This document shows, in pieces, positions 1 to 6,377 of a stretch of 19,667 nt of DNA. The notes beneath the pieces were generated by a model. That model saw only the letters and a program-made list of their open reading frames with translations. It ran no database searches and was not told where the DNA came from. The translations under genes were made by a program, and so were the position numbers. The DNA is from Streptosporangiaceae bacterium (lineage in GTDB: Bacteria; Actinomycetota; Actinomycetes; Streptosporangiales; Streptosporangiaceae), in the NCBI GenBank assembly GCA_030039095.1, contig JASHQP010000335.1, forward strand, positions 1-19,667. The letters run 5' to 3'. Position 1 is the stretch's first letter, and each line of letters starts with the position of its first letter.

Positions 1-2
1 AC

Positions 3-404
3 GGCCAGGCAGGCACGCTGTCCGTGCTGTTCGGCAGCCCGACGCTGATGCCGAACCCGCCGGACCTGCCGAACGCGTGGATCACGTCGCTGACGATCGT
101 CAACGCGCGCGGCGAGGGGCTCACCACGGGTGAGCTGAACAGGGCGTGCCCGGGCATCGGGCAGGGCCGGGGCGGCGGCGGGGGCGGCGGCGGGGGCGGC
201 GGGCTTGGTCACACCCGGGTGCCGCAGGCGGTCGTGAACCGGATGCAGGAATGCGTGGCCAAGATCGGCACCACCTACCACGAGGCGGTGGCCTACCAGC
301 CGGCCGGGCATTACTGGCCGCTGCAGTGGTACGAGCTGGCGATCTTCGTCGGCGCGGCGCTCGTCCTGGCCGGAGCGTGCCTGTGGCGGATCCGGCGCGC
401 GTGA
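3..404 (+). CDS. ABC transporter permease, C-terminal part (5' end outside window)
   Basis: The reading frame is open from the first bases of the window to a TGA at 402-404, so this is the end of a longer gene. The last ~25 residues form one hydrophobic helix (from about WYELAIFVGAALVLAG) followed by a short Arg-rich cytoplasmic end. Just before it is the segment YQPAGHYWPLQW. A 'YQPA.RFWPLQW.E' segment leading into the last helix is typical of large actinobacterial ABC-2-type permeases, and that is the basis of the call. The extracytoplasmic loop before it contains an 11-residue glycine run. The gene converges on ogt with 153 bp between stops. The family is inferred from the C-terminal pattern only; the substrate is unknown. 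Confidence 0.6.
   Translation, partial: GQAGTLSVLFGSPTLMPNPPDLPNAWITSLTIVNARGEGLTTGELNRACPGIGQGRGGGGGGGGGGGLGHTRVPQAVVNRMQECVAKIGTTYHEAVAYQPAGHYWPLQWYELAIFVGAALVLAGACLWRIRRA
171..203 (+). repeat. Poly-glycine GGC/GGG codon run
   Basis: Eleven consecutive glycine codons (GGC and GGG mixed) lie inside the ABC permease fragment, just before residues LGHTRVPQ. It is a simple-sequence tract in a predicted extracytoplasmic loop and could vary in length by slippage. Confidence 0.75.
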
Positions 405-557
405 GCCTCTCGCCTACGCCGTCTCCTTGCTCGCCGCTCCCTCGATTCCCGGCCCGGCGACCCGGAGCACGATGAGCTGGGACGTGACCCGGCCGGAGCT
501 CAGCAGCCTGCCGAACTGGCTGCTCTGCCCCAGTGCCTCCGCCCTCATGCGAGGACG

Positions 558-1043
558 TCAGAACAGCCGGGCCGATCTCTCCTCCAGGTCGAGCAGGAAC
601 CTCTTGCGCGCGAGCCCGCCCGCGTAGCCGGTGAGGCTGCCGTCCTTGCCGACCACGCGATGGCACGGGACGATCACGCTCAGGGGGTTGCGGCCCACGG
701 CGGCGCCGACGTCCTTGGGCGTGACCCCGCCGCCCGCCTCGCGGGCCAGGTCGCCGTAGGTGACGGTCTGCCCGTACGGGATCTCCTCGATCAAACCCCA
801 GATCAGGGCCTGGAACGCCACGCCCCGGGGTTCCACGGTCAGCTCGAAGCGCCTCCGGTCGCCCGCGAAATACTCGGTGAGCTGCTCGGTGACGTCTTCG
901 AACCCGGCGTCGGACCGCGGCCCGAACGTGTCCGGGTCCGGCTTGTACCAGTGATGCGGGAAGTACACGCCGGTCAGCTTGCCGTCGTCGGCCACCAGCG
1001 TCAGCTCGCCGATCGGCGAATCGGTGATCGTGTGGGTAGTCAT
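558..1043 (-). CDS. ogt: Methylated-DNA--protein-cysteine methyltransferase
   Basis: This 161-residue protein transfers the methyl group of O6-methylguanine in DNA to its own cysteine, a one-shot suicide repair reaction. The active-site signature IVPCHRVVG is present with the acceptor Cys at residue 127. The helix-turn-helix part lies around residues 90-120 (YGQTVTYGDLA, then DVGAAVGRNP), and the C-terminal YAGGLARKRFLLDLE block is typical. The position usually occupied by the Arg finger just before DVG is Lys110. The start ATG is preceded by AAGGAG with a 7-nt spacing, a good ribosome site. The gene lies downstream of dnaB on the same strand, 239 bp away; whether they are cotranscribed is not clear. 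Length is normal for Ogt and smaller than Ada. Confidence 0.94.
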   Translation of the reverse strand: MTTHTITDSPIGELTLVADDGKLTGVYFPHHWYKPDPDTFGPRSDAGFEDVTEQLTEYFAGDRRRFELTVEPRGVAFQALIWGLIEEIPYGQTVTYGDLAREAGGGVTPKDVGAAVGRNPLSVIVPCHRVVGKDGSLTGYAGGLARKRFLLDLEERSARLF

Positions 1044-1142
1044 CGCCGTTCTCCTTGTTCCGGTGCTGCCATGAGGTAAACGGCTGGCAGCGCCGGAACG
1101 TGAGATCAGGCGATCCGGCCTACGCCGCGCTGCCCGGGTATT

Positions 1143-1286
1143 TCATGGAGCGGCTCGAGCCAGCCCTCGGCTCGTTGCCCGAAGCCGCAAAATTATGGAG
1201 CCGTCCGCAAACAAGAATCCGATCCAGTAGGCAGCATCGCCGGTAATGACGTCGAATGCGTTATGGTTAATCAAACACCTTTTCAA
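1143..1286 (-). pseudogene. Truncated LAGLIDADG homing endonuclease overlapping the dnaB stop
   Basis: Reading the minus strand in the frame shifted from dnaB gives a 47-codon open frame. It begins at a TTG that overlaps the dnaB stop (TTGA). Its residues 6-31 contain INHNAFDVITGDAAYW followed by IGFLFADGSI. The pattern N-x-x-F-D-x-I-x-T-x-x-x-A-Y-W-(I/L)-G-F-L-x-A-D-G is the first LAGLIDADG helix and lead-in of stand-alone or intein/intron homing endonucleases. After ADGSI the similarity stops and a TGA follows at 1143-1145; the second LAGLIDADG motif and the rest of the enzyme are absent, so it is a remnant. The surrounding DNA (about 1185-1300) is much richer in A/T than the rest of the window. 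No clear Shine-Dalgarno site precedes it. The rest of the dnaB-ogt gap, 1044-1142, shows only a weak inverted repeat at 1156-1174 nearby. Confidence 0.6.
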
Positions 1287-3556
1287 ATGCGCGCCATGTC
1301 TGAGAAGCGGCTGTAATGTCCTTGGAAGGCTACCGTTACCGTTGCGGTAGGGCCATTTCGGTGCTTAGCAACAATCAAATCTGCTTCCCCGGCCCGAGGC
1401 GACTCCCGCTCATAAGCGTCTTCTCTGTGCAAAAGAATTACAACGTCGCTATCCTGCTCTATGGATCCCGATTCGCGCAGATCCGCGAGGAGCGGACGTT
1501 TGTCGGTTCGCTGCTCGGGGCCGCGGTTGAGCTGGGCGACGGCTACAACGGGGACGTCGAGTTCCTTGGCCAGCAGCTTCAGCTGGCGAGACATGTCGGA
1601 GACCTCTTGCTGCCGGTTCTCCACCCGCTTCGGCGAGCTCATCAGCTGCAGGTAGTCGATGATCACCAGGCGCAGATCGTGCCGCTGCTTGAGCCGTCGG
1701 CACTTCGCCCTGATCTCCATCATCGACATGTTCGGCGAGTCGTCGATGAACAGCGGGGCGTCCACGACCTCGCTCATCCGCCGGGCCAGCCTGGTCCAGT
1801 CGTCTTCGCTCATCTGTCCGGTCCGCATGGAGTGCAGCGGGACTCGTGCCTCGGCCGAGAGCAGCCGCATGGTGATCTCGTTGCGGCTCATTTCCAGGCT
1901 GAAGATCACGGCGGTGAGCCCGCTCTTGACCGAAGCGGCCCGGGCCAAGTCGAGGGCCAGAGTCGAGTTGTGGGTCGGGATCATGCCGTCGCCCGCGAGG
2001 TACAGATGGTCAGAGCTGTCCACCTGCACGCACCGCACCGGCTGCGACGGCACCGGGCGTGCGCCGACGATGTAGCGCCAGCGGGCCATCCGGGGGTCGT
2101 GACGCAGCCGCTCCTTGTGCAGCCGCTGCTTGCGGCTGAGCAGGAATACCTGGTCGTCGGTCAGGAACCGGATCAGGTAGCGGGAGGACGTCGCGGCGCC
2201 GCGCGGCGCCTTCCTGTTGGGCATGGAGCAGCGGTAGCCGAGGCTGAGAACCAGCTCCCTGACGTCGCACGCCAGCTCGCGGCTCGTGACGGACAGGTGG
2301 ATGGCGCCGTTGCCCGCCACGGTCCCGCCGATGTCGAGGATGCCGGCGAGCAGCGCCCGCCGCTGCGCTTCGCTGCCCCGCAGGTAGGTCACTGGGATGC
2401 GCTTTTCCTCGCGCGCGGGGATGGCCGCGAAGTCCGAGTCCGCAACCCGCATGGCGATCTCCGGATCCGCGATGGTCAGCCCCGCAGCGGCCGTATACGG
2501 GCCACCCAGCCAGACGCCAAGGGTGTAGGGCAGCGCCGGCAGGTCGGCCTCGGGCAGGTCGAACGAGCCGCAAGCGGGCACGGCGTGGTTCTGCCCGCGA
2601 TTCCCTGGCCGCCGGTCGAGCGTCGCTGCGATCTGTTCCGTGGTCCGCACGGCCGCGGTGCCGCTGCCCGGGCCGGTCCAGGTGAGCCACTGATGCTGGC
2701 TGTCGGCCACGATGACCTCGCCGGTGGAGAACGCCACCTCGTGGCACGGCCGCCCGTGCATGACCTCGGTGGCCGCCACGACGGTCACCGGCCGCCCGTC
2801 AGCGCCCACAAGCTGATCGCCCACGGCGACCTCGCCCATCGTGGTCCAGCCGGTCGGGGTCGGCAGCCTCGTATCAAGAGCCAAGGCCTTCCCGAGGGCA
2901 GGCCTCGCAGCTATGACGATCATCTGGCCCGGGTGCAGGCCGTTGGTCAGCGCGTCGAGATCGGCGAAGCCCGTTGGCACGCCGTTCAGCCCGCCGCCCC
3001 GGCTGCCGATCGCCTCGATCTCGTCGAGCGCGCCCGGCATGATCTCGGCCAGCGCCAGGTAGTCCTCGCTGATCCGCCGGGCGGTCACCCCGTAGACCTC
3101 GGCTTCGGCGCGGTCGACGATCTCGTCGGCGTCCCCGTCACCCGCATAGCCGAGCTGGACGATGCGGGTGCCGGCCTCGACCAGGCGGCGCAGGATCGCG
3201 CGCTCGCGCACGATGCGTGCGTAGTAACCCGCGTTCGCCGCGGTGGGCACGGAGGCCATCAGCGTGTGCAGGTAAGGGGCCCCGCCCACGCGGGTGATCT
3301 CGCCGCGCTTGGTCAGCTCGTTCGCGACCGTGACCGCGTCGACCGGCTCGCCCCGGCTGTACAGGTCGAGGATGACCTCGTGCACCAGCTGGTGCGCGGG
3401 ACGGTAGTGGTCGCCGGGGTGGATCACCTCGAGCACGTCGGAGATCGCGTCCTTGGACATCAGCATGCCGCCAAGAACGCACTGCTCCGCGGCGAGATCG
3501 TGCGGGGGCGTCCGCTCGAATTCCCCGCCGCCCGGGGCGATCTCCGCCACACTCAC
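1283..3556 (-). CDS. dnaB: Replicative DNA helicase DnaB, precursor with intein
   Basis: DnaB is the hexameric ATP-driven helicase that unwinds the fork during chromosome replication. The precursor is 757 residues. Removal of the 307-residue intein (residues 224-530) leaves a 450-residue helicase, normal for actinobacteria. The N-terminal domain (PPHDLAAEQCVLGGML, near residue 15) interacts with primase. The RecA-like domain has Walker A ARPALGK-S, interrupted by the intein between Lys223 and Ser531, and Walker B LVIIDYLQL near residue 631. The DLRESGSIEQDSDV block near residue 691 is also present. The start is the GTG at 3554-3556 because GGGGGAGGT lies 7 nt upstream; upstream ATGs at 3574 and 3586 and the longer open frame lack this. 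The last ~60 codons (1283-1468) have about half A/T third positions, unlike the rest of the gene. Two plus-strand genes separate it from rplI. Confidence 0.96.
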   Translation of the reverse strand: MSVAEIAPGGGEFERTPPHDLAAEQCVLGGMLMSKDAISDVLEVIHPGDHYRPAHQLVHEVILDLYSRGEPVDAVTVANELTKRGEITRVGGAPYLHTLMASVPTAANAGYYARIVRERAILRRLVEAGTRIVQLGYAGDGDADEIVDRAEAEVYGVTARRISEDYLALAEIMPGALDEIEAIGSRGGGLNGVPTGFADLDALTNGLHPGQMIVIAARPALGKALALDTRLPTPTGWTTMGEVAVGDQLVGADGRPVTVVAATEVMHGRPCHEVAFSTGEVIVADSQHQWLTWTGPGSGTAAVRTTEQIAATLDRRPGNRGQNHAVPACGSFDLPEADLPALPYTLGVWLGGPYTAAAGLTIADPEIAMRVADSDFAAIPAREEKRIPVTYLRGSEAQRRALLAGILDIGGTVAGNGAIHLSVTSRELACDVRELVLSLGYRCSMPNRKAPRGAATSSRYLIRFLTDDQVFLLSRKQRLHKERLRHDPRMARWRYIVGARPVPSQPVRCVQVDSSDHLYLAGDGMIPTHNSTLALDLARAASVKSGLTAVIFSLEMSRNEITMRLLSAEARVPLHSMRTGQMSEDDWTRLARRMSEVVDAPLFIDDSPNMSMMEIRAKCRRLKQRHDLRLVIIDYLQLMSSPKRVENRQQEVSDMSRQLKLLAKELDVPVVAVAQLNRGPEQRTDKRPLLADLRESGSIEQDSDVVILLHREDAYERESPRAGEADLIVAKHRNGPTATVTVAFQGHYSRFSDMARI
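1967..2887 (-). other. Intein in the DnaB P-loop, class 3 type, degenerate endonuclease domain
   Basis: This is an in-frame 307-residue protein-splicing element between ARPALGK and STLALDLARA. Its first residue is Ala, not Cys or Ser, so the ordinary first acyl shift is impossible. It carries the three residues that define class 3 inteins: Trp67 in block B (QHQWLTW, with His65), Cys286 in block F (VRCVQVD) and Thr305 in block G (PTHN). It ends in His306-Asn307 followed by extein Ser. Block A is LPTPTGWTTMGEVAVGD. The central region still resembles a LAGLIDADG endonuclease. Its first motif reads LGVWLGGP (usually LGxWLGDG) and its second LLAGILDIGG (usually LxGLxDTDG), so both acidic residues are lost and DNA cleavage is unlikely. 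Base composition matches the host. Splicing would be needed to make an ATP-binding helicase. Confidence 0.93.
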
Positions 3557-3563
3557 AGGTGCC

Positions 3564-3572
3564 ACCTCCCCC
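3564..3572 (-). promoter_or_regulatory. Ribosome binding site fixing the dnaB start
   Basis: On the minus strand this reads GGGGGAGGT, 7 nt before GTG at 3556. It is the only strong Shine-Dalgarno match among the possible dnaB starts. Confidence 0.8.
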
Positions 3573-3688
3573 ATTCCGGTTGGCATTCCCGCGGCTGCCC
3601 GCGCGGGTCCGTCACAGCCGTTGTACCTGACGGCTCGGACAGTCTCGCGCGAGCGCTGGTGAGCGTCCAGCGATGCTGTGCACAGGCC

Positions 3689-3868
3689 TGTGGAAAGCCT
3701 GTGCAGACACGCCGCCGTCACTGTGCGCAGCATGGGGATGGCGCTGTGGATATTCCGGCGCTGCGCCCGGCCAGAAGGCGGCTGCCTGCGATTATGCCGT
3801 CCACGGGTTGTGCGCAGGAAAAAGTTCTGGCTTGCAAGGCCGTCCACAATGGCCGGAAGTTATCCACA
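3689..3868. promoter_or_regulatory. DnaA-box cluster in the 442-bp gap upstream of dnaB
   Basis: The gap 3557-3998 holds no convincing gene. It has four copies of the TCCACA core. TTATCCACA at 3860-3868 (plus) is a perfect DnaA box. CCGTCCACA lies at 3840-3848 (plus), ATATCCACA at 3745-3753 (minus) and CTTTCCACA at 3689-3697 (minus). The stretch 3820-3897 is unusually A/T-rich for this chromosome, with runs such as GGAAAAAGTT and TTAGGAATTTC. DnaA could bind here to control dnaB, or the site could titrate DnaA. A possible minus-strand -10 element CATAAT lies near 3790-3796, but no good -35 accompanies it. Confidence 0.6.
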
Positions 3869-3986
3869 TTAGGAATTTCACGTACGACGTTACATGTGCG
3901 GCTCGCGCCGGCTGGCCGGAGGCCGGGCCAGGCCGGCGGCGCAGCGGGATGCGCGCGTTTCCCGGACGGGCGCATCCCGGCTTCTC

Positions 3987-3992
3987 TAGCAT
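3987..3992 (+). promoter_or_regulatory. -10 element TAGCAT, leaderless start
   Basis: TAGCAT fits TANNNT and ends 6 nt before the ATG at 3999, so transcription should begin at or next to the start codon. There is no Shine-Dalgarno site. No -35 match is evident. Confidence 0.5.
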
Positions 3993-3998
3993 TCGAGC

Positions 3999-4250
3999 AT
4001 GTGTTCGACGAACGGGGGGCAGCTCGGCCGGATCTGCCGGGCTATCGAGGAACTCGCGGCCTGCTCCGGCAGCGACGACGGAGCAGGCACAGCGGCGGCC
4101 GCCGATGCTGGCGAGGGTCGCACGGCCCGGGCGGCCTGCGGCCGGGACGGCCCTGACATCACCCGGCTGGCCGCGATCTGGGAAATGGTCGCCGACGCCG
4201 ATCCCGAACTAGCGAAGCGCCTGCCCGGCTACCTGTCCGCAGCCGAATAA
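3999..4250 (+). CDS. Small protein of unknown function, 83 residues
   Basis: I do not recognise the family with certainty. The protein is soluble and acidic. Its first 50 residues are Ala/Gly/Asp-rich and probably flexible, with four Cys (positions 2, 13, 22 and one near 47). The C-terminal 30 residues form a likely amphipathic helix: ITRLAAIWEMVADADPELAK, then RLPGYLS. The start follows a -10-like TAGCAT at leaderless spacing, which supports a real gene. It is read in the same direction as the DUF445 gene 67 bp downstream. Together they interrupt the usual rplI-dnaB neighbourhood. It could be a spurious reading frame, but the C-terminal helix looks protein-like. Confidence 0.55.
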   Translation: MCSTNGGQLGRICRAIEELAACSGSDDGAGTAAAADAGEGRTARAACGRDGPDITRLAAIWEMVADADPELAKRLPGYLSAAE

Positions 4251-4317
4251 TCGCCGGGTGACGGCCGCGCGGGCCGAGTTGCCGGTGATCATGCGGATCC
4301 TGCAAGACTGAGGGCTG

Positions 4318-5607
4318 ATGGAACCCGCCACGACGACGCCGGTTTCGCCGGCGCCCGGGCTCGAACGAGAGTCCGTGGAAGTACGGGCACGCCGCCTGGC
4401 CGTGGCGCGCCGGCGCGCCACGGCTTTCCTCGCCGCGGCCACGGCCTTGTTCGTGGGCGTGACCGTGGCCGGTGCTCACGGGACCGCGCTCGGCTACGTG
4501 CAGGCCGGAGCCGAGGCGGCCATGGTTGGCGGTGTCGCCGACTGGTTCGCGGTGACCGCACTGTTCCGGCGTCCTCTGGGCCTGCCGATACCGCACACCG
4601 CGCTGATCGTCGAGCGCAAGGACCAGTTCGCCGCCACTCTCGGCCAGTTCGTTCAGGAGAACTTCCTCAACGCCGATGTCGTCAGCGAACGGATCCGCTC
4701 GGCCGGGCTCGTTCCCCGCCTCGCCGCCTGGCTGTCGGACGAGGCCAACGCGGCCGCGTTCGCCGGTCACGCCGCTGACCTGGTGGTCACGGTGGCCGAG
4801 GCGGTTCGTGACGAGGATGTCCAGCAGGTGCTCACCGCCGAGCTCACCCGGGTGGTCAACGCCGTGGACCTGGCGCCGCTGGCCGGGAGGACGCTTCGGA
4901 TCGTGATCGCCGAAGGGCATCACGCGGGGCTGTTCAACGCGATCGTGTCCGGTGCCGACCGCTATCTCGCCGAGCACTACACGGAGGTGCGCGAGCTGTT
5001 CGAGGGTGAGGCCCCCCGATGGGTGCCCGACGCGGTTTACCGGCGAGTGTTCGACCGCCTGTACACCCGCCTGCGCCTTCGCCTGGTGGCCATGGCGGCC
5101 GACCCTGACGACGCGACCCGGCGTCAGTTCGAGGAATGGCTCGCAGGCCTCCCCGGCCGGCTCGAGACATCGCCCGAGCTGCACGAGCGCGGGGAGCGCC
5201 TCAAACGCGATGTTCTCGGCAGCGCCGAGCTGCGGGACTGGTCCTCGTCGCTGTGGAAGCACGCCAAGGACGCGCTCCGGGCTCAGGCGGTCGATCCCCG
5301 GTCCGAGCTGCGCCGCCAGCTTGCCGTCGCGCTGGTGGCGGCTGGTCAGCGGCTCGGATCGGACCGCCGGTTCTCCGACGGCGTCCTGCGCATGCTCGAC
5401 TCGGGAGCCAGGGCGCTCACCGACCGGTTCCACGACGACATCGCCGGACTGGTTACCGGGACCATCCAGCGGTGGGACGCGGAACAGACGTCAAGCCAGC
5501 TAGAACTGCTGCTGGGCCGTGACCTGCAGTTCATCCGCATCAACGGCACGGTGGTCGGTGCCGGCGTCGGCCTGGTCCTGCACGCCATCACCCTGGCCCT
5601 GGCCTAG
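4318..5607 (+). CDS. DUF445 family membrane-associated protein
   Basis: The product is 429 residues, the usual length of actinobacterial DUF445 proteins. A hydrophobic helix follows a basic N-terminus (ATAFLAAATALFVGVTVAG, about residues 38-60). Next comes the family-defining block GAEAAMVGGVADWFAVTALF, then RRPLGLPIPHTALI and the QFVQENFL segment. The middle is a long charged helical region, probably coiled coil. A C-terminal hydrophobic helix (VVGAGVGLVLHAITLAL) closes it, so both ends are membrane-anchored. No catalytic motif is visible and the function of the family is not established. The start ATG is preceded by a short GAGGG, and an AAGACT 8 nt upstream could be a weak leaderless -10. 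The gene converges on rplI with 29 bp between the stops. Confidence 0.88.
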   Translation: MEPATTTPVSPAPGLERESVEVRARRLAVARRRATAFLAAATALFVGVTVAGAHGTALGYVQAGAEAAMVGGVADWFAVTALFRRPLGLPIPHTALIVERKDQFAATLGQFVQENFLNADVVSERIRSAGLVPRLAAWLSDEANAAAFAGHAADLVVTVAEAVRDEDVQQVLTAELTRVVNAVDLAPLAGRTLRIVIAEGHHAGLFNAIVSGADRYLAEHYTEVRELFEGEAPRWVPDAVYRRVFDRLYTRLRLRLVAMAADPDDATRRQFEEWLAGLPGRLETSPELHERGERLKRDVLGSAELRDWSSSLWKHAKDALRAQAVDPRSELRRQLAVALVAAGQRLGSDRRFSDGVLRMLDSGARALTDRFHDDIAGLVTGTIQRWDAEQTSSQLELLLGRDLQFIRINGTVVGAGVGLVLHAITLALA

Positions 5608-5636
5608 ATCGCAGGGTCGGCGCCGAGCCGGTGAGC

Positions 5637-6098
5637 TCAGGCGCCGACGACCTCGACGTCCAGGCTGGCGGTCACCTCGGGGTGCAGCTTGACCGTCACC
5701 TGGTGCGCGCCGACGGTCTTGATCGGGTTCTTGATCTCGATCCGGCGGCGGTCCAGCTCGGGGCCACCGGCCGCCCTGACCGCGGCGGCGATGTCGGAGG
5801 GCGACACAGAACCAAACAGCCTGCCGCCGCCCCCGGCGCGGGTCTGCAGGCGCACCTGGAGGGACGCGAGCCGCGCGGCCGCGTCCCGTGCGTCGTCGAG
5901 TCCCCGGATCTCCCTGGCGGACCGGGCGCGCTTGATCAGATCGATCTGCTTCTCCGCGCCGCGGGTCCAGCGCATGGCAAGCCCGCGCGGCACCAGGTAG
6001 TTGCGGCCGTAGCCGCCCGCCACCTCAACCACATCGCCGGGGCCGCCCAGGCCGGTGACTTCCTGGGTCAGGATGAGCTTCATCGGCGTACCGCTCAT
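5637..6098 (-). CDS. rplI: 50S ribosomal protein L9
   Basis: L9 is a two-domain protein that binds 23S rRNA domain V. The N-domain signature MKLILTQEVTGLGGPGDVVEVAGGYGRNYL (residues 6-35) is clear. A long connecting helix and a C-domain follow (SVSPSDIAAAVRAAGG to the Val-rich end). The length of 153 residues is normal. The start at 6098 adds MSGTP before the classical MKLIL. I prefer it because GGGAGG lies about 9 nt upstream, whereas the ATG at 6083 would be 24 nt away. It is the last gene of the rpsF-ssb-rpsR-rplI operon, 22 bp after rpsR. Confidence 0.97.
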   Translation of the reverse strand: MSGTPMKLILTQEVTGLGGPGDVVEVAGGYGRNYLVPRGLAMRWTRGAEKQIDLIKRARSAREIRGLDDARDAAARLASLQVRLQTRAGGGGRLFGSVSPSDIAAAVRAAGGPELDRRRIEIKNPIKTVGAHQVTVKLHPEVTASLDVEVVGA

Positions 6099-6120
6099 CG
6101 GTGCAAGCCTCCCTCGGGCC

Positions 6121-6357
6121 TTATCGGGCCGTGCTCGTGTACGGCAGCAGCGCCATCTCGCGCGCGTTCTTGATCGCCGTGGCGACGTCGCGCTGGTGCT
6201 GCGTGCAGTTGCCGGAAACCCGACGTGCCCGGATCTTGCCGCGGTCGGAGATGAACTTCCGCAGCAGCCCCGTGTCCTTGTAGTCCACGTGGGCGATCTT
6301 CTCCTGGCAGAACAGGCAGACTTTCTTCTTTGGCTTGCGAATAGGTGGCTTGGCCAT
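6121..6357 (-). CDS. rpsR: 30S ribosomal protein S18, zinc-binding form
   Basis: S18 is 78 residues and pairs with S6 on the 30S platform. The C+ type ligands are all present: Cys14 and Cys17 (CLFC), Cys51 and His54 (NCTQH). Zinc-independent paralogues made under zinc starvation lack them, so this is the ordinary zinc-replete copy. The core [18 protein letters not shown] and the basic tail are typical. GAGGAG lies 7 nt before the ATG. It is separated from ssb by 136 bp holding three hairpins, and is followed 22 bp later by rplI. Confidence 0.98.
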   Translation of the reverse strand: MAKPPIRKPKKKVCLFCQEKIAHVDYKDTGLLRKFISDRGKIRARRVSGNCTQHQRDVATAIKNAREMALLPYTSTAR

Positions 6358-6377
6358 CGTGGTGCTCCTCAGCAGAG

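Noticed and set aside
1156..1174. Terminator of dnaB (CGAGCC/GGCTCG stem)
   Set aside because: A 6-bp stem with no U-tract; too weak to call.
1055..1246. 63-codon plus-strand frame between ogt and dnaB
   Set aside because: No homology, no ribosome site, and it is antisense to the homing-endonuclease remnant.
3557..3847. N-terminal extension of DnaB from an ATG at 3847
   Set aside because: The extra 97 residues look random and cover the DnaA-box region; the strong ribosome site supports GTG 3556.
3557..3998. Main chromosomal origin
   Set aside because: Four boxes are fewer than expected for an actinobacterial oriC, and dnaA and dnaN are absent; only a regulatory or accessory role is proposed.
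1316..4156. 946-codon open frame on the plus strand opposite dnaB
   Set aside because: It is antisense to dnaB, rich in Arg/Gly/His/Pro with no domain; such frames arise from G/C third codon positions of the real gene. The same holds for 8453-11569, 13200-14474 and 16966-19647.
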